Positions 50,936 to 60,500 of a stretch of DNA of 64,000 nucleotides are shown piece after piece. Source of the stretch: Oscillatoriales cyanobacterium (lineage in GTDB: Bacteria > Cyanobacteriota > Cyanobacteriia > Cyanobacteriales > Microcoleaceae); NCBI GenBank assembly GCA_004292955.1, contig RDXX01000050.1, forward strand, positions 1-64,000, in the 5' to 3' direction. A program made the translations under genes and the position numbers. Each line of letters starts with the position of its first letter. Positions within the stretch are counted from its first letter, which is position 1. The notes under the pieces are model-generated. The model was not told where the DNA came from and made no database searches. It worked only from the letters and a program-made list of their open reading frames with translations.

Positions 50936-51667
50936 TTAATATGCGCCGTTATTTTTGGGGAAAATCACAACTCCAATTGTTTTGAAAACAATCCACATAT
51001 CCATCCAAAGGTTTTTGTCATTGGCATAATAGAGGTCAATTTGGACTCTTCGGGGATACGGAATGTCGTTGCGACCGGACACTTGCCACAAACCTGTAAT
51101 TCCAGGTCTGATGGTGAGAATTTTGTTGATGTGACGGCCGTATCTCGGCAGTTCTTCTTCAACTAAAGGTCTCGGCCCGACGACGCTCATATCTCCTTTT
51201 AATACATTCCAAAACTGGGGGAACTCGTCTAAACTGGTCATTCGTAAAAATCTTCCAATCCAGGTAATTCGAGGGTCTTGTTTAAGCTTGAAATTGTCCT
51301 CAAACTCTTGACGCAAATGCGGAGATTTTTCCATGATTTCCAGCAATATGTCGTCCGCATTTTCCACCATCGTTCTAAATTTAAGGCAATAAAACATTTT
51401 ACGGTTTTTGCCTACTCGTTCCTGTACGTAAAAGATAGGCCCGGACGAGCTTAAGGCGATAGAGAGAGCCAAAAGCAGGTAAACCGGAGCAAACAGGATT
51501 AGAACCGATAAGGAAAAGAGAATGTCAAATAACCGCTTGAAAAATTCTCCGTCGAGTCTCTCTAGAGAACGACTTATGCGTCTATCTCCTTGCAGGACAG
51601 GCGCAAAACCGCGTCTTGCGATCGCTCGAATTACCTTGCCGGAGATTAGTTGGCTGTCGGCAGTCAT
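50936..51667 (-). CDS. Polyprenyl-phosphate sugar-1-phosphate transferase (WbaP/ExoY type)
   Basis: The protein is 243 residues. One N-terminal membrane segment (DILFSLSVLILFAPVYLLLA) is followed by the catalytic domain of bacterial sugar transferases: GPIFYVQERVGKNRKMF, FRTMVENAD, MTSLDEFPQFWNVLKGDMS, VVGPRPLVEEELPRY, ITGLWQVSGRND and the amphipathic end. It transfers a hexose-1-phosphate to undecaprenyl phosphate at the plasma membrane, starting repeat-unit assembly. It lacks the extra N-terminal helices of full-length WbaP, so it is a small ExoY-like form. The glycosyltransferase gene lies next upstream on the same strand. Confidence 0.93.
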   Translation of the reverse strand: MTADSQLISGKVIRAIARRGFAPVLQGDRRISRSLERLDGEFFKRLFDILFSLSVLILFAPVYLLLALSIALSSSGPIFYVQERVGKNRKMFYCLKFRTMVENADDILLEIMEKSPHLRQEFEDNFKLKQDPRITWIGRFLRMTSLDEFPQFWNVLKGDMSVVGPRPLVEEELPRYGRHINKILTIRPGITGLWQVSGRNDIPYPRRVQIDLYYANDKNLWMDMWIVFKTIGVVIFPKNNGAY

Positions 51668-51834
51668 CTTACTCCTTCACTTCACACCACACACAGTCAC
51701 GATCATAAGGCCTCAAGACGCTTTGTTCTCTGAATTATGTTTCAAATACTCAATTTTCTTGCGGAAAGGGGCAGTTGACTGTTGTCAGTTGACTGTTGAC
51801 GGTTGGCAGTTGGCGGTTGCACTCAGACATGATG

Positions 51835-51898
51835 GAGGAGACGGCAGTGCCGTGTCCCTACGGTGATTAATGTAGGGAGACGGCACTGCCGTCTCCTC
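51835..51898. repeat. 64-bp near-perfect palindrome
   Basis: GAGGAGACGGCAGTGCCGTG TCCCTAC at the left and GTAGGGAGACGGCACTGCCG TCTCCTC at the right pair at 26 of 27 positions around a 10-base loop. Each arm contains the smaller palindrome GGCAGTGCC. It lies between the sugar transferase and glycosyltransferase genes. Confidence 0.85.
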
Positions 51899-51938
51899 AT
51901 TTCGGGCAATGTTGATTCCGGTGCAACCGGAATTGATA

Positions 51939-53096
51939 TCAAGTCTGAGTAAAATCACCGGATTGAAATTCCTGATAGGAGTGTTCCACAAAAGCTAGAT
52001 AGCGCTGCTCAAAGACTTCCGGGGCGAACTGGGAGGCGCGCAACCGTGCCATTTCTGGCGCAAATTTGCCTTGCAACTGCTCAAATTCTTCGACGGCTTC
52101 GACTATTGCTGCTGGGGTTTGGGAGGGGAAAAATAAACCTGTCCCAGTCTCAGGGTGTTGGCGAATGTCGAGGACTGTCTCCAAAGCGCCGCCTGCTGCA
52201 TAGGCAATTACTGGTGTCCCGCAAGCTTGAGCTTCTACTAAAGCGATGCCAAAATCTTCGCAAGCTGCATAGACAAAGGCTTTTGCTTGGGCCATGTACT
52301 TTTCCACTACGGAGGCGGGCTGCCAGCCGAGTAGTTGCACGTTGGGTTTGGCGATTTGCCGAATCATTTCTAATTCTGGCCCGGTGCCGATGACAATGAG
52401 AGTATGCCCGAGTTGATTGAATGCTTGGACGATCGCACTTACGTTTTTGTAGCTTACCAATCGGCACACTGTCACGTAAAAGTCTTGTTTTTGCCGCATC
52501 AAGGAAAATCTCTCGATATTTACCGGCGGATAAATCACCTCGGCGCGCCGTCGGTAGCACCGCCAAATTCGGCGTGCGGTGTGTTGGGAGTTGGCGACGA
52601 AATAATCGACGCGGTTGGCAGAAATTACATCCCACTGCCGCAGTCGGTGCAACAAATATCGCGTCAGCAAGCCCGGGATGCCCCGTCCGGCTTTGCTGCT
52701 GCGTAAATAGTCAAAAGTTAAGTCCCAAGCGTAGCGCATGGGCGTGTGGCAGTAGCAGACGTGCATTTGCCCTGGACTGCTGAGGATGCCTTTGGCGACG
52801 GCGTGGGAGGATGAGAGGATGATGTCGTATTCTCGCAGATCTAGTTGTTCGATCGCGATCGGCAGAAATGGCAAATATTTTTGCACGCCGCTGCGGGCCT
52901 TGGGGAAATTCTGCAAAAATGTCGTGCCAATCTGTCGCCCGAACAGATAGCTTTCGGGATTCGCCGATTCAAAGTCAATCAGGGCATAGATATCAGCGTC
53001 TATGTATTTGAGGATTTCGGCAACTACGAGTTCTGAACCGCCGGTAGCTAAGGGCGTCAACCATTCATGAACTAGGGCGTATTTGAGTTTTTTCAC
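51939..53096 (-). CDS. Glycosyltransferase, GT4 family
   Basis: About 385 residues from a GTG at 53096 (VKKLKYALVHEWL); a TTG at 53177 would add 27 residues with no family match. It has the GT-B layout: N-terminal EWLTPLATGGSELVVAEI, then CYCHTPMRYAWDLTFDYL and NSQHTARRIWRCYRRRAEVI in the hinge. The C-terminal nucleotide-sugar domain has VCRLVSYKNVSAIVQAF, VIGTGPELEMI and EDFGIALVEAQACGTPVIAY (E-x7-E motif). It adds a sugar, with retention, to a growing surface or lipid-linked glycan in the cytoplasm. Neighbouring gmd, fcl and sugar transferase genes support a role in exopolysaccharide or O-chain assembly. Confidence 0.9.
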   Translation of the reverse strand: MKKLKYALVHEWLTPLATGGSELVVAEILKYIDADIYALIDFESANPESYLFGRQIGTTFLQNFPKARSGVQKYLPFLPIAIEQLDLREYDIILSSSHAVAKGILSSPGQMHVCYCHTPMRYAWDLTFDYLRSSKAGRGIPGLLTRYLLHRLRQWDVISANRVDYFVANSQHTARRIWRCYRRRAEVIYPPVNIERFSLMRQKQDFYVTVCRLVSYKNVSAIVQAFNQLGHTLIVIGTGPELEMIRQIAKPNVQLLGWQPASVVEKYMAQAKAFVYAACEDFGIALVEAQACGTPVIAYAAGGALETVLDIRQHPETGTGLFFPSQTPAAIVEAVEEFEQLQGKFAPEMARLRASQFAPEVFEQRYLAFVEHSYQEFQSGDFTQT

Positions 53097-53212
53097 TTTA
53101 TGTAGTCGATCGAACGATTTGTGAGCGCCAGTTCTGTCAATATTAGTCTTACCGAGGGATCGCTTACGCACCCTCAAGCCATCAACCGTGTTTCTACGCA
53201 GGCGACTCGATT

Positions 53213-53254
53213 GTAGATTTTAGATTTTAGATTTTAGATTTTAGATTTTAGATT
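53213..53254. repeat. Heptad array (TTTTAGA)n
   Basis: Six tandem copies of TTTTAGA in the spacer between the glycosyltransferase start and the divergent porin gene. Confidence 0.9.
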
Positions 53255-53438
53255 TACTCCACGGATTAATCTGGGATTTTGAACAGAAGTCTAAAATTTT
53301 GGACTCGAAACTCACCAGCATCGGGTATTTGTAAGAATTTTTTTGGGTGCTTCAAACCAATATTTTTTGGGAGCAACGGGGTTTTTGTCAAATCGGAAAT
53401 AGCAAAACCGCACTCTGCGGGAAATTTCCCGCCGATTG

Positions 53439-53468
53439 TTGACAAATAATACTATTAGGCGGAATACT
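53439..53468 (+). promoter_or_regulatory. Putative porin promoter
   Basis: A consensus -35 TTGACA at 53439-53444 is followed at 17-18 bp by GAATACT, a moderate -10 match, about 67 bases before the porin ATG at 53535. The position and strength suit a highly expressed outer-membrane protein. Confidence 0.45.
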
Positions 53469-53534
53469 GTAGGTGATTTGCGATCGCCAAAATGTGTGGA
53501 ACGGGCGATCGAACTAACGTGGTGTGAGGAAAAA

Positions 53535-55595
53535 ATGTCCAAATTTTTGTGGAAAGGACTCTTAACCAGTCCCGCTGTACTAGCAGCAAGTTTAGTCGTA
53601 TCTTCAACTGCCCTAGCAGCAGAGCAACCTGTAGAAATTGCCGCAGCTCAAGCCAATCAATTGGAATTAGCAGGTGCTGCAACCGAGGCAGCACAGCCTG
53701 AAATATCAGCAATAACGGCAGAACCAGCGTCAGTAGTTAACAACTTAACTGTTGAGACTATTGAAAATAACAATCTCGCAGCGAAGGTAGCCCCAGTTGC
53801 CGAACAAGTCGCATCACCGGAAAACAACGCAGTTGCAGCAGACTTAAGCGAAACCAAACCCGCAGTCGCGCCCGCCAACTTAAATGCCAAGCAACCGATC
53901 GCAGAGCAAATCCCCGCAGTCGCGCCCGCCAACTCCAGCGAAAAACCCGCTGTACCAACTAATGTCAGCGCCGACAAAGCAGCCGCAAAACCCCAGCAGA
54001 TTTCCCAATCAACTGCTCCAATTGCCCAGCCTCCAGCGCAGTCAAATGTTTTAGAACAAATCAACCAATACAGCGCAGAAGGCAGCAGCGAAGATGCAGT
54101 CGGCCAAGTAACCTCCGTTTCGCAACTTTCCGACGTGCGGCCCACCGATTGGGCATTCCAAGCTTTGCAATCCCTAGTAGAGCGCTACGGGTGCATTGCC
54201 GGCTATCCTGACGGCACCTATCGCGGCAACCGGGCGATGACTCGCTACGAGTTTGCAGCGGGTTTAAATGCCTGTTTGGATAAAGTCAACGAGCTGATTA
54301 AAGGCGGTACCAGGGGTTTAGCCACAAAAGAAGATTTGGCTGCTGTGCAAAAGCTGCAAGAAGAGTTTGCAGCGGAATTGGCAACTTTGCGCGGGCGCGT
54401 CGATGCCTTGGAAGCGCGCACCTCTGAATTAGAAGCAAATCAGTTTTCGACTACGACTAAACTCAACGGCGAAGTAATCTTTGCATTGACAGGTATCGCC
54501 CGGGGAGAAGATGCTGACGGCCGCGATGCCGATCGAAGCACGGCTTTTGGCAGCAGGGTTCGTCTCAATTTTGACACGAGTTTCACCGGCAAAGATTTGC
54601 TGAGAACTCGACTGCAAGTTTTAAATTTGGGTGCGTTTTCTACTAATAATACTAAAACTGCTGAAGGGGAATTGCGGTTTAACGCCGGGCCTTTTGGAAC
54701 AGCTAGCAATACAGTCGGTTTAGATGCGCTGTTTTACCAATTTCCCCTCGGCAAAAGCACTACTGTAATTCTCGAAGCCAATGCCGGTGCCGCTGACGAT
54801 TTTACTAACACTGTCAATCCTTACTTTGACGGAGATGGCGGTAGCGGTGCTCTTTCTAACTTCGGCACTCGCAACCCGATTTACTATTTGACTGCGGGTA
54901 CTGGTATCGCTGTGCGGCAGCAATTGGGAGAAAAACTTGAGCTGAGTTTGGGATATTTGGCCGGCAACGCTGCAAGCCCGACGCAGGGTAACGGTTTGTT
55001 CAACGGTTCTTACGGCGCTTTGGCTCAGTTGACTTTCAAACCGACAAGCACTATGGCTTTAGGTTTAACTTACGTCAATTCCTACAACTTCGTCACTGGT
55101 ACGGGCAGCAACGCTTCTAATTTTCCGGTACGTCTCGGTTCCTTCGGCATCGACAGCGACAATAATCTCCCCGTTTCTAGCAATTCCTACGGCGCCCAAG
55201 CTTCGTGGAGAGTGCGGCCTGGATTGGCAATTGGCGGTTGGGCTGGTTACACTAACCAGCGCATTTTATCTAACTTGGCTACTCCTACCGGTTCTGTGCA
55301 GCGCGGAGACCAAAAAATCTGGAACTGGGCTGTTACTGTGGCTTTTCCCGATTTGTTGAAAGAGGGAAATGTGGCGGGCTTTCTGGTAGGTATGGAGCCG
55401 CGAGTAACAAGTTCTACTAATCGGACTTTGCCGGAAGATAAGGATACTTCTCTTCACATTGAAGGGTTCTATCAGTTTAAGTTGAGCGACAATATTTCGA
55501 TCACTCCGGGTGTGATTTGGCTGACTGCTCCTGACCACAATAAGAGTAATTCTGATTTGGTAATTGGGGTGGTGAGAACTACGTTTACTTTCTAG
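53535..55595 (+). CDS. SLH-domain outer-membrane porin (iron-uptake porin / OprB type)
   Basis: The protein is 686 residues from the ATG at 53535, which has GAGG six bases before it. A signal peptide (LLTSPAVLAASLVVSSTALA) is followed by about 160 residues rich in Ala, Pro, Glu and Asn with repeated phrases (KPAVAPANLNAKQPIAEQIP). An SLH domain near 195-255 (LSDVRPTDWAFQALQSLVER, PDGTYRGNRAMTRYEFAAGL) anchors the protein to the cell wall. A short coiled coil (ELATLRGRVDALEARTSELE) leads into a beta-barrel region with alternating strands, ending in VVRTTFTF with terminal Phe. Such porins dominate the cyanobacterial outer membrane and have been linked to uptake of inorganic ions including iron. 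The long Ala/Pro linker is longer than usual. Confidence 0.92.
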   Translation: MSKFLWKGLLTSPAVLAASLVVSSTALAAEQPVEIAAAQANQLELAGAATEAAQPEISAITAEPASVVNNLTVETIENNNLAAKVAPVAEQVASPENNAVAADLSETKPAVAPANLNAKQPIAEQIPAVAPANSSEKPAVPTNVSADKAAAKPQQISQSTAPIAQPPAQSNVLEQINQYSAEGSSEDAVGQVTSVSQLSDVRPTDWAFQALQSLVERYGCIAGYPDGTYRGNRAMTRYEFAAGLNACLDKVNELIKGGTRGLATKEDLAAVQKLQEEFAAELATLRGRVDALEARTSELEANQFSTTTKLNGEVIFALTGIARGEDADGRDADRSTAFGSRVRLNFDTSFTGKDLLRTRLQVLNLGAFSTNNTKTAEGELRFNAGPFGTASNTVGLDALFYQFPLGKSTTVILEANAGAADDFTNTVNPYFDGDGGSGALSNFGTRNPIYYLTAGTGIAVRQQLGEKLELSLGYLAGNAASPTQGNGLFNGSYGALAQLTFKPTSTMALGLTYVNSYNFVTGTGSNASNFPVRLGSFGIDSDNNLPVSSNSYGAQASWRVRPGLAIGGWAGYTNQRILSNLATPTGSVQRGDQKIWNWAVTVAFPDLLKEGNVAGFLVGMEPRVTSSTNRTLPEDKDTSLHIEGFYQFKLSDNISITPGVIWLTAPDHNKSNSDLVIGVVRTTFTF

Positions 55596-55661
55596 GCTCA
55601 GCCCTTTTGGTTTTTGGCTTTGGGATTTGGGATTTGGGATTGGCAGTTTTAATCTCAAATC

Positions 55662-55916
55662 TCAGGCCGCCAATTTCAAACTGGTTGAAAAACTCAGATT
55701 CTGTGGCACCCATGCTTTATTGAGAGTTGCTATAGATGGCAATGAACAATATTGGTTAAGATTGTAGACGGGCATTTCTTGCCAACACTCGCGACAAAAC
55801 CAGTAAACTTGTTGCTGGCGAAAGTGACGGAGCATCGGATTCGAGCAGCAGGGACAGTCTGTATTCTGGTTAACTTGACCGAGGATTTGATTTGAGCTGC
55901 TGGATGCGTCTGTCAT
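55662..55916 (-). CDS. Small zinc-ribbon-like protein
   Basis: An 84-residue protein with CPCCSNPMLRHFRQQQVYWF followed by CRECWQEMP, a CxxC...CxxC zinc ribbon of about 22 residues between pairs. The N-terminus is Ser/Asn-rich and the C-terminus has no recognisable motif. Similar short CPCC/CRxCWQEMP proteins occur in other cyanobacteria, and I know no function. The gene faces the porin gene (convergent) and is separated from the receiver gene at 56486 by a long spacer. Confidence 0.72.
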   Translation of the reverse strand: MTDASSSSNQILGQVNQNTDCPCCSNPMLRHFRQQQVYWFCRECWQEMPVYNLNQYCSLPSIATLNKAWVPQNLSFSTSLKLAA

Positions 55917-56485
55917 AATAACCTCTTTTTTAACTCAGATATATTTCACTGTTGTTGGAAAGTGCTGTAACCTGGCTTGAAACACCAACACCATGACTGT
56001 AAAAGTGAAAAGTAAAGATTTGGTAAAAAATATAAGGTTGTTAAGGAATTGAGTTAACTTGAAATATTTCGCAACAATAAATAGTTAGACTTGTTAAAAA
56101 ATGCAGGTTGAGGGAAGCTCCAAACTCTTATGCAGTAAGTCATTCCCTTTCTGTCAAGTATTGCTAAAACCTAATTAATTGTTGGGTGGAGTGAATGTCC
56201 GAGTTGTTTGTACTCAGCTCGCGCAGAGGTGCGTCGCTATGAATTTGTTGATTTTTTGGCGAGGGATTTTGAGTGGCGGCACACCCTACGGCTAGTAAAA
56301 AATGAGAATTAAATAACTTACAATTTTTATTAGACCTCTTGCAAAAGTCCTTTTAATCAAATTTTGGGACGGGCTAGAAGCCCATCCCACAAGAAAAAAG
56401 ATTTTTGTGGGATGGGCTTCTAGCCCGTCCTAACTATAATATGTGTAAATTCTTTCGCGATCCTCAGACTGAGCGATGTGAGATT
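55917..56485. other. Intergenic region with a perfect 26-bp-arm hairpin
   Basis: No gene seen. GGACGGGCTAGAAGCCCATC CCACAA (56367-56392) and its exact reverse complement (56405-56430) form a 64-bp hairpin with a 12-base A-rich loop, placed 3' of the receiver gene at 56486 and likely to terminate it. The core GGGCTTCTAGCCC resembles GGGCTTCTCGCCC near 547. Confidence 0.75.
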
Positions 56486-56953
56486 TTAGTCTAAGTCCCA
56501 GCCTAAGGCCTGAGCAATCTGAACGGACAGCATAGCTGGATCGAGGGGATTTACAATCACTGCTGCTATTTTATCTTGTGGGAACAAGCTCTGTTGTAGA
56601 TCGACCCATTTCGCTTTGAGAGTTAGCAGCACAACTGGAATTGCTTGGGTTGTGGGCAGTGTTTTTAGTTGTTTGAGAAATAGGAATTCATCTATGGCGC
56701 CAGTGGAAATATCCAAAATTATGCTATCGGGCTGATAGAGTATTGCTTGTCGCAAGCCTTCCAGGGTTGAATTGGCAACTCGCACGTTCCAACCTCCTAA
56801 GTCGGTTAAACAAGCTTTTACTACTTCCTGCATATTTGGTTCTTTGTAAATCAGTAAAATTGTTTTGGTGGTCATACCAACCACTTCCAAAGCCTTCATT
56901 TGATTTTGATATTCGAGATACTGCGTGACATCATTGAATAACTGAAAAAGCAT
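56486..56953 (-). CDS. Response regulator receiver protein, divergent
   Basis: The protein is 155 residues from the ATG at 56953 (AGGAG nine bases upstream); an internal Met at residue 27 (MTTKTILLIYKE) marks where the receiver proper starts. The usual acidic pair is missing: LLIYKEPNMQEV replaces LLVDDE-type sequence. The phospho-acceptor Asp is present (SIILDISTGAIDEF). The conserved Thr is in VVLLTLKAK, but the Lys-Pro motif reads VNPLDP, so Lys is lost. It may therefore not be phosphorylated normally and could act as a protein interaction domain. A second, canonical receiver gene lies upstream at 57073. Confidence 0.82.
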   Translation of the reverse strand: MLFQLFNDVTQYLEYQNQMKALEVVGMTTKTILLIYKEPNMQEVVKACLTDLGGWNVRVANSTLEGLRQAILYQPDSIILDISTGAIDEFLFLKQLKTLPTTQAIPVVLLTLKAKWVDLQQSLFPQDKIAAVIVNPLDPAMLSVQIAQALGWDLD

Positions 56954-57072
56954 TCATGTAGTCTCCTCTTATGCTAAGAGCTTTTAGCTGTATCCCGGAA
57001 GCCTAGATAACCACGGTAAGGAATTGGTAAAGATTTTACTATCGTTACAAAACTTGACAAATAATCTTAAAA

Positions 57073-57453
57073 TTATTCATCCCACCCCAAAATCTCTGCC
57101 ACTTCTACAGTCAGGCTGGTGGGTTGGATTGGTTTGGCAATTACGCCTGTGACGCCCATTTGGGCAAATTTTGCCCGATCGCTCGGCAGGACTTTTGCTG
57201 TCAGCAGAATCACCGGAATCGATCGCGTCTTGGGATCGGATTGAAGGCGATCGTACACAGCAAATCCATCCATTCCCGGCATAGATACATCGAGCAAAAT
57301 GGCTGATGGTTGTTGTGTTTGGACTATTTGTAAACACTCTTCTCCCGATGCTGCTACCAGCGTTTCCCATCCGCCTAGATCTTCTAAACACGCTTGCACC
57401 AATTCTCGGAGGTGTTCTTGATCGTCAACTACTAAAATTAATCTGTCAGTCAT
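57073..57453 (-). CDS. Single-domain response regulator
   Basis: A 126-residue canonical receiver: LVVDDQEH acidic pocket near residues 8-12, phospho-acceptor Asp in AILLDVSMPGMDGFAVYDRL near 55, Thr in VILLTAKVLP and Lys in VIAKPIQPTSL. The C-terminus AEILGWDE resembles that of the neighbouring receiver (AQALGWDLD), pointing to a duplication. It is codirectional with the 1480-residue hybrid kinase that ends 134 bases upstream, and is a likely phosphotransfer partner. A hairpin repeat (57507-57570) lies in that gap. Confidence 0.9.
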   Translation of the reverse strand: MTDRLILVVDDQEHLRELVQACLEDLGGWETLVAASGEECLQIVQTQQPSAILLDVSMPGMDGFAVYDRLQSDPKTRSIPVILLTAKVLPSDRAKFAQMGVTGVIAKPIQPTSLTVEVAEILGWDE

Positions 57454-57506
57454 GGGATTTTAGATTTTAGATTTGGGATTTTAGATTTTAGAGAGTCCTG
57501 GGCGTT

Positions 57507-57570
57507 AGGTACGTAGTTGCGCTTCAGCGCTCTAAATTATGAAAGAGCGCTGAAGCGCAACAACATACCT
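57507..57570. repeat. Hairpin repeat, GCGCTTCAGCGC variant
   Basis: AGGTACGTAGTTGCGCTTCA GCGCTCT pairs with AAGAGCGCTGAAGCGCAACA ACATACCT. Compared with other family members GGGC is changed to GCGC in both arms at once, preserving the stem. It lies just past the hybrid kinase stop. Confidence 0.85.
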
Positions 57571-57586
57571 TTATTGAAGGTGACAG

Positions 57587-60500
57587 TTATTCGATCGCAG
57601 GTAAGGGCAATGTAAAGAAAAATGTGCTGCCTTCACCTAAAATACTTTCTGCCCAGATTTTTCCACCGTGCTGCTCAATAATACTGCGACAGATGGGCAA
57701 TCCTAACCCGGTTCCTCCTTTTTCGCGGGAATCTGAGGCATCGACTTGTTGAAATCGCCCAAAAACGAGTTCTAATTTATCGGCTGGAATGCCCCGCCCG
57801 CGATCGCGAACTTGGAACAGCACGCAGTCTGTTTGGTTTTCCGCACTCAGGTAAATGGTGGCACCGACAGGCGAAAATTTAAGAGCATTACTAAGTAAAT
57901 TTGTCAAGGTTTGGAGGATGGCATCTGCTGCGGCCCAGACTTCTGCATCGGTGGGGATAATAATTAATGAAATCTGGTGTTGATTGGCGATCGCCTGGAG
58001 GGCATCTACTACTTGCTGCATCAAATCTGCGGCTTTGCAAAGGGTTTTATCGAGAAATGCTCGCCCGGACTCCAGCCGTTCCAAATCTAAAATATCATTC
58101 ACCAGGTTTACCAAACGATTGGTATCAAGTAGGGCAATTTCGATCATGCGCCGGGACTTTTCGGGTTTTTTATCGTAAATTCCAGTTTTTAATAGTCCTA
58201 AGGACATTTGAATTGCTGTCAGAGGAGTACGCAGTTCGTGGCTGACAATGCCGATGAATTCATCCTTAATTTGTTCGATTTTGTTGCGTTCGGTGATATC
58301 TTCGCCAATGCTGATACTGCCGATCACGGTTCCATCTGAATCTTGCAGCGTTGTATTGTTCCAAGCAATGAATCGTTCTTCGCCGGATTTGGTCAAGATG
58401 ACATTTCGATAATAGGGATGAGCATTGTGAGTCAAGAGTTGCAAGAAGTCGGCTTCAGTTGATTTTATACTAGAACTAGGCAAAAAGTTTTCAAACCAAT
58501 TTTTGCCTAAAACTTCTTCGTGAGTATACCCTGTGAGACCGACAAAAAATGGATTGACGTAGTTGATATTTCCCGACGCATCGAGTCCGACAACAATCAA
58601 CTGCACATTCTCCAAAAGCGATCGCCAGCGCCGTTCGGCTTCTCGAATTATAGCTTCTGCTTGCTGGCGTTCTTGCAATTCGAGTTCAAGTTGGGTGTAG
58701 AGTTGGGATTGCTGAATGGCGATCGCCAATTGGCTGCTAATCTGTTCGAGTAATTCAATTTCCCAAGATTGCCAATTGCGAGGTGCAGTATTTTGGTAGA
58801 TGATTAACAATCCCCAGAGGAATTCTCCCGAAAATATGGGAACTGCCAAATATGCTTTGGCTTGAAATTGTTGCAAGAGTTGGATGTGACAGGGATGAAG
58901 TCCAGCTTCGTCAATATCGGCGATCGCAAAGGTTTCGTGATTGCGGAAGCGACCTCCTTTAGTTTCTTGCAGGTAGACATCTTCACAAGCTTTTTGAATA
59001 TTGCATTCCACCAGTTTTACCCACTGCGGATCGACTGACTCCACCACAAAATCTCCACTCCAATCGGGAGTGAAACGATAAATCGCAGCGCGATCGACTT
59101 GTAATGTTTGCTTGACTTCTGTGACGGTAGTATTCAGAATGTCCTTGAGGTCTAAAGATTGGCGAATCGCTTGAGTAATAGTCCAGAGCAAACTTTCTTG
59201 TCGGGATTTCTGTTCTAGAGCTAATCGGCGCTGTTCTTCGCTCTCTCGCAAGGCTAATTCAGCTTGTTCTCGCTCTCTTTGGCTCTGTTTGCGATCGCTG
59301 ATATCAAACAATGTTGAGCGGGTCATCATAAAGTTGCCTGCTGCATCTTCTATCGCGGTAGCATTCAGGTTAAACCAACGGCTTGAGCCGTCTTTAGTGG
59401 ACATCTCGAACTCCAGGTTTTCGACCCAGCCTTGTTGTTTTAACTTGGGAAAGTTTTCATAAAAAACTTGTTTGCCATCTGGTGATAGCAGATCCAAAAA
59501 CTTAATTTTATACAGCAGTTCATCCCGGGTATAGCCTAACCACTTTAGTTCTGTATCATTAATCCGAACCATTGTCCCCTCGGCATCCAGGGAGTGATAG
59601 CCACAGGGAGCATTATTGTAGAGGTCTTCTACTTCATGGATATATTGCTGCAAGACTAATTCTGCTGCTTTTCGCTGGGTAACATCACTGTTAATTTCTA
59701 GGATTTTAATTGGTCTACCTGCATCATCTTTTTGCACAACCCAACGGCTAGATACAGTAATTTGGCGATCGTCCCTAGTGTAATGAATTAGTTCTCCTTC
59801 CCAGTAACCTGTTTCAAACAGTTCTGCTTGAATTTCTGCCAATGGCTGCGGAAATTGCGTTTTGAACAAACTGTGCGATTCTTGTCCGAAGGCCTCGGCT
59901 TTTGTCCAGCCATACATCAACTCGGCTCCCTGATTCCAAAAGGTGATGACTGAGTTTAAATCCCAGGTGATAATACTATCGTGGGCGAGATCGAGCAGTT
60001 GTGCTTGTTCTGTGAGGAGTTGATAGGCGTGGTCTTTTTCGAGTAAGGTAACTAACAGACGATCGTTGACTTCGGTGAGTTGGGCTGTTCTTTCTGTTAC
60101 CCGTTTTTCGAGTTCGGTATTGATTTGTTGGAGGGCAATTTGTGCTTGTTTGCGATCGGTAATATCTTCAGTGAAGAGAATGATGCCACCAACATCGCCA
60201 TTGCTGCGATACCAGGGGTGAATTTCCCACCGCAACCATTGCAGGGAGCCATCTGAGTGTACAAACCGATCTTCATCGCATTTTTCAATGAAACCTGCGA
60301 AACCGCGCTGGTGGAATTGCTTCCACTCCTCTGGAATATTCGGAAAAAGCTCGTAGTGCGATCGCCCAATTATCGATCCTAGGTCATTGAGCAGATATTC
60401 ATCAACCCATCGCTGGCTGGCGGCTAGGTAACACATGGAGCGATCGAACATCACAATACTGGCGGGAGCATATTTGATGAACAATTGCAGTTTTTCCTGA

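Noticed and set aside
53657-54145. 162-codon minus-strand frame inside the porin gene
   Set aside because: A shadow of the Ala/Pro-rich porin linker; the plus strand has a signal peptide and SLH motif.
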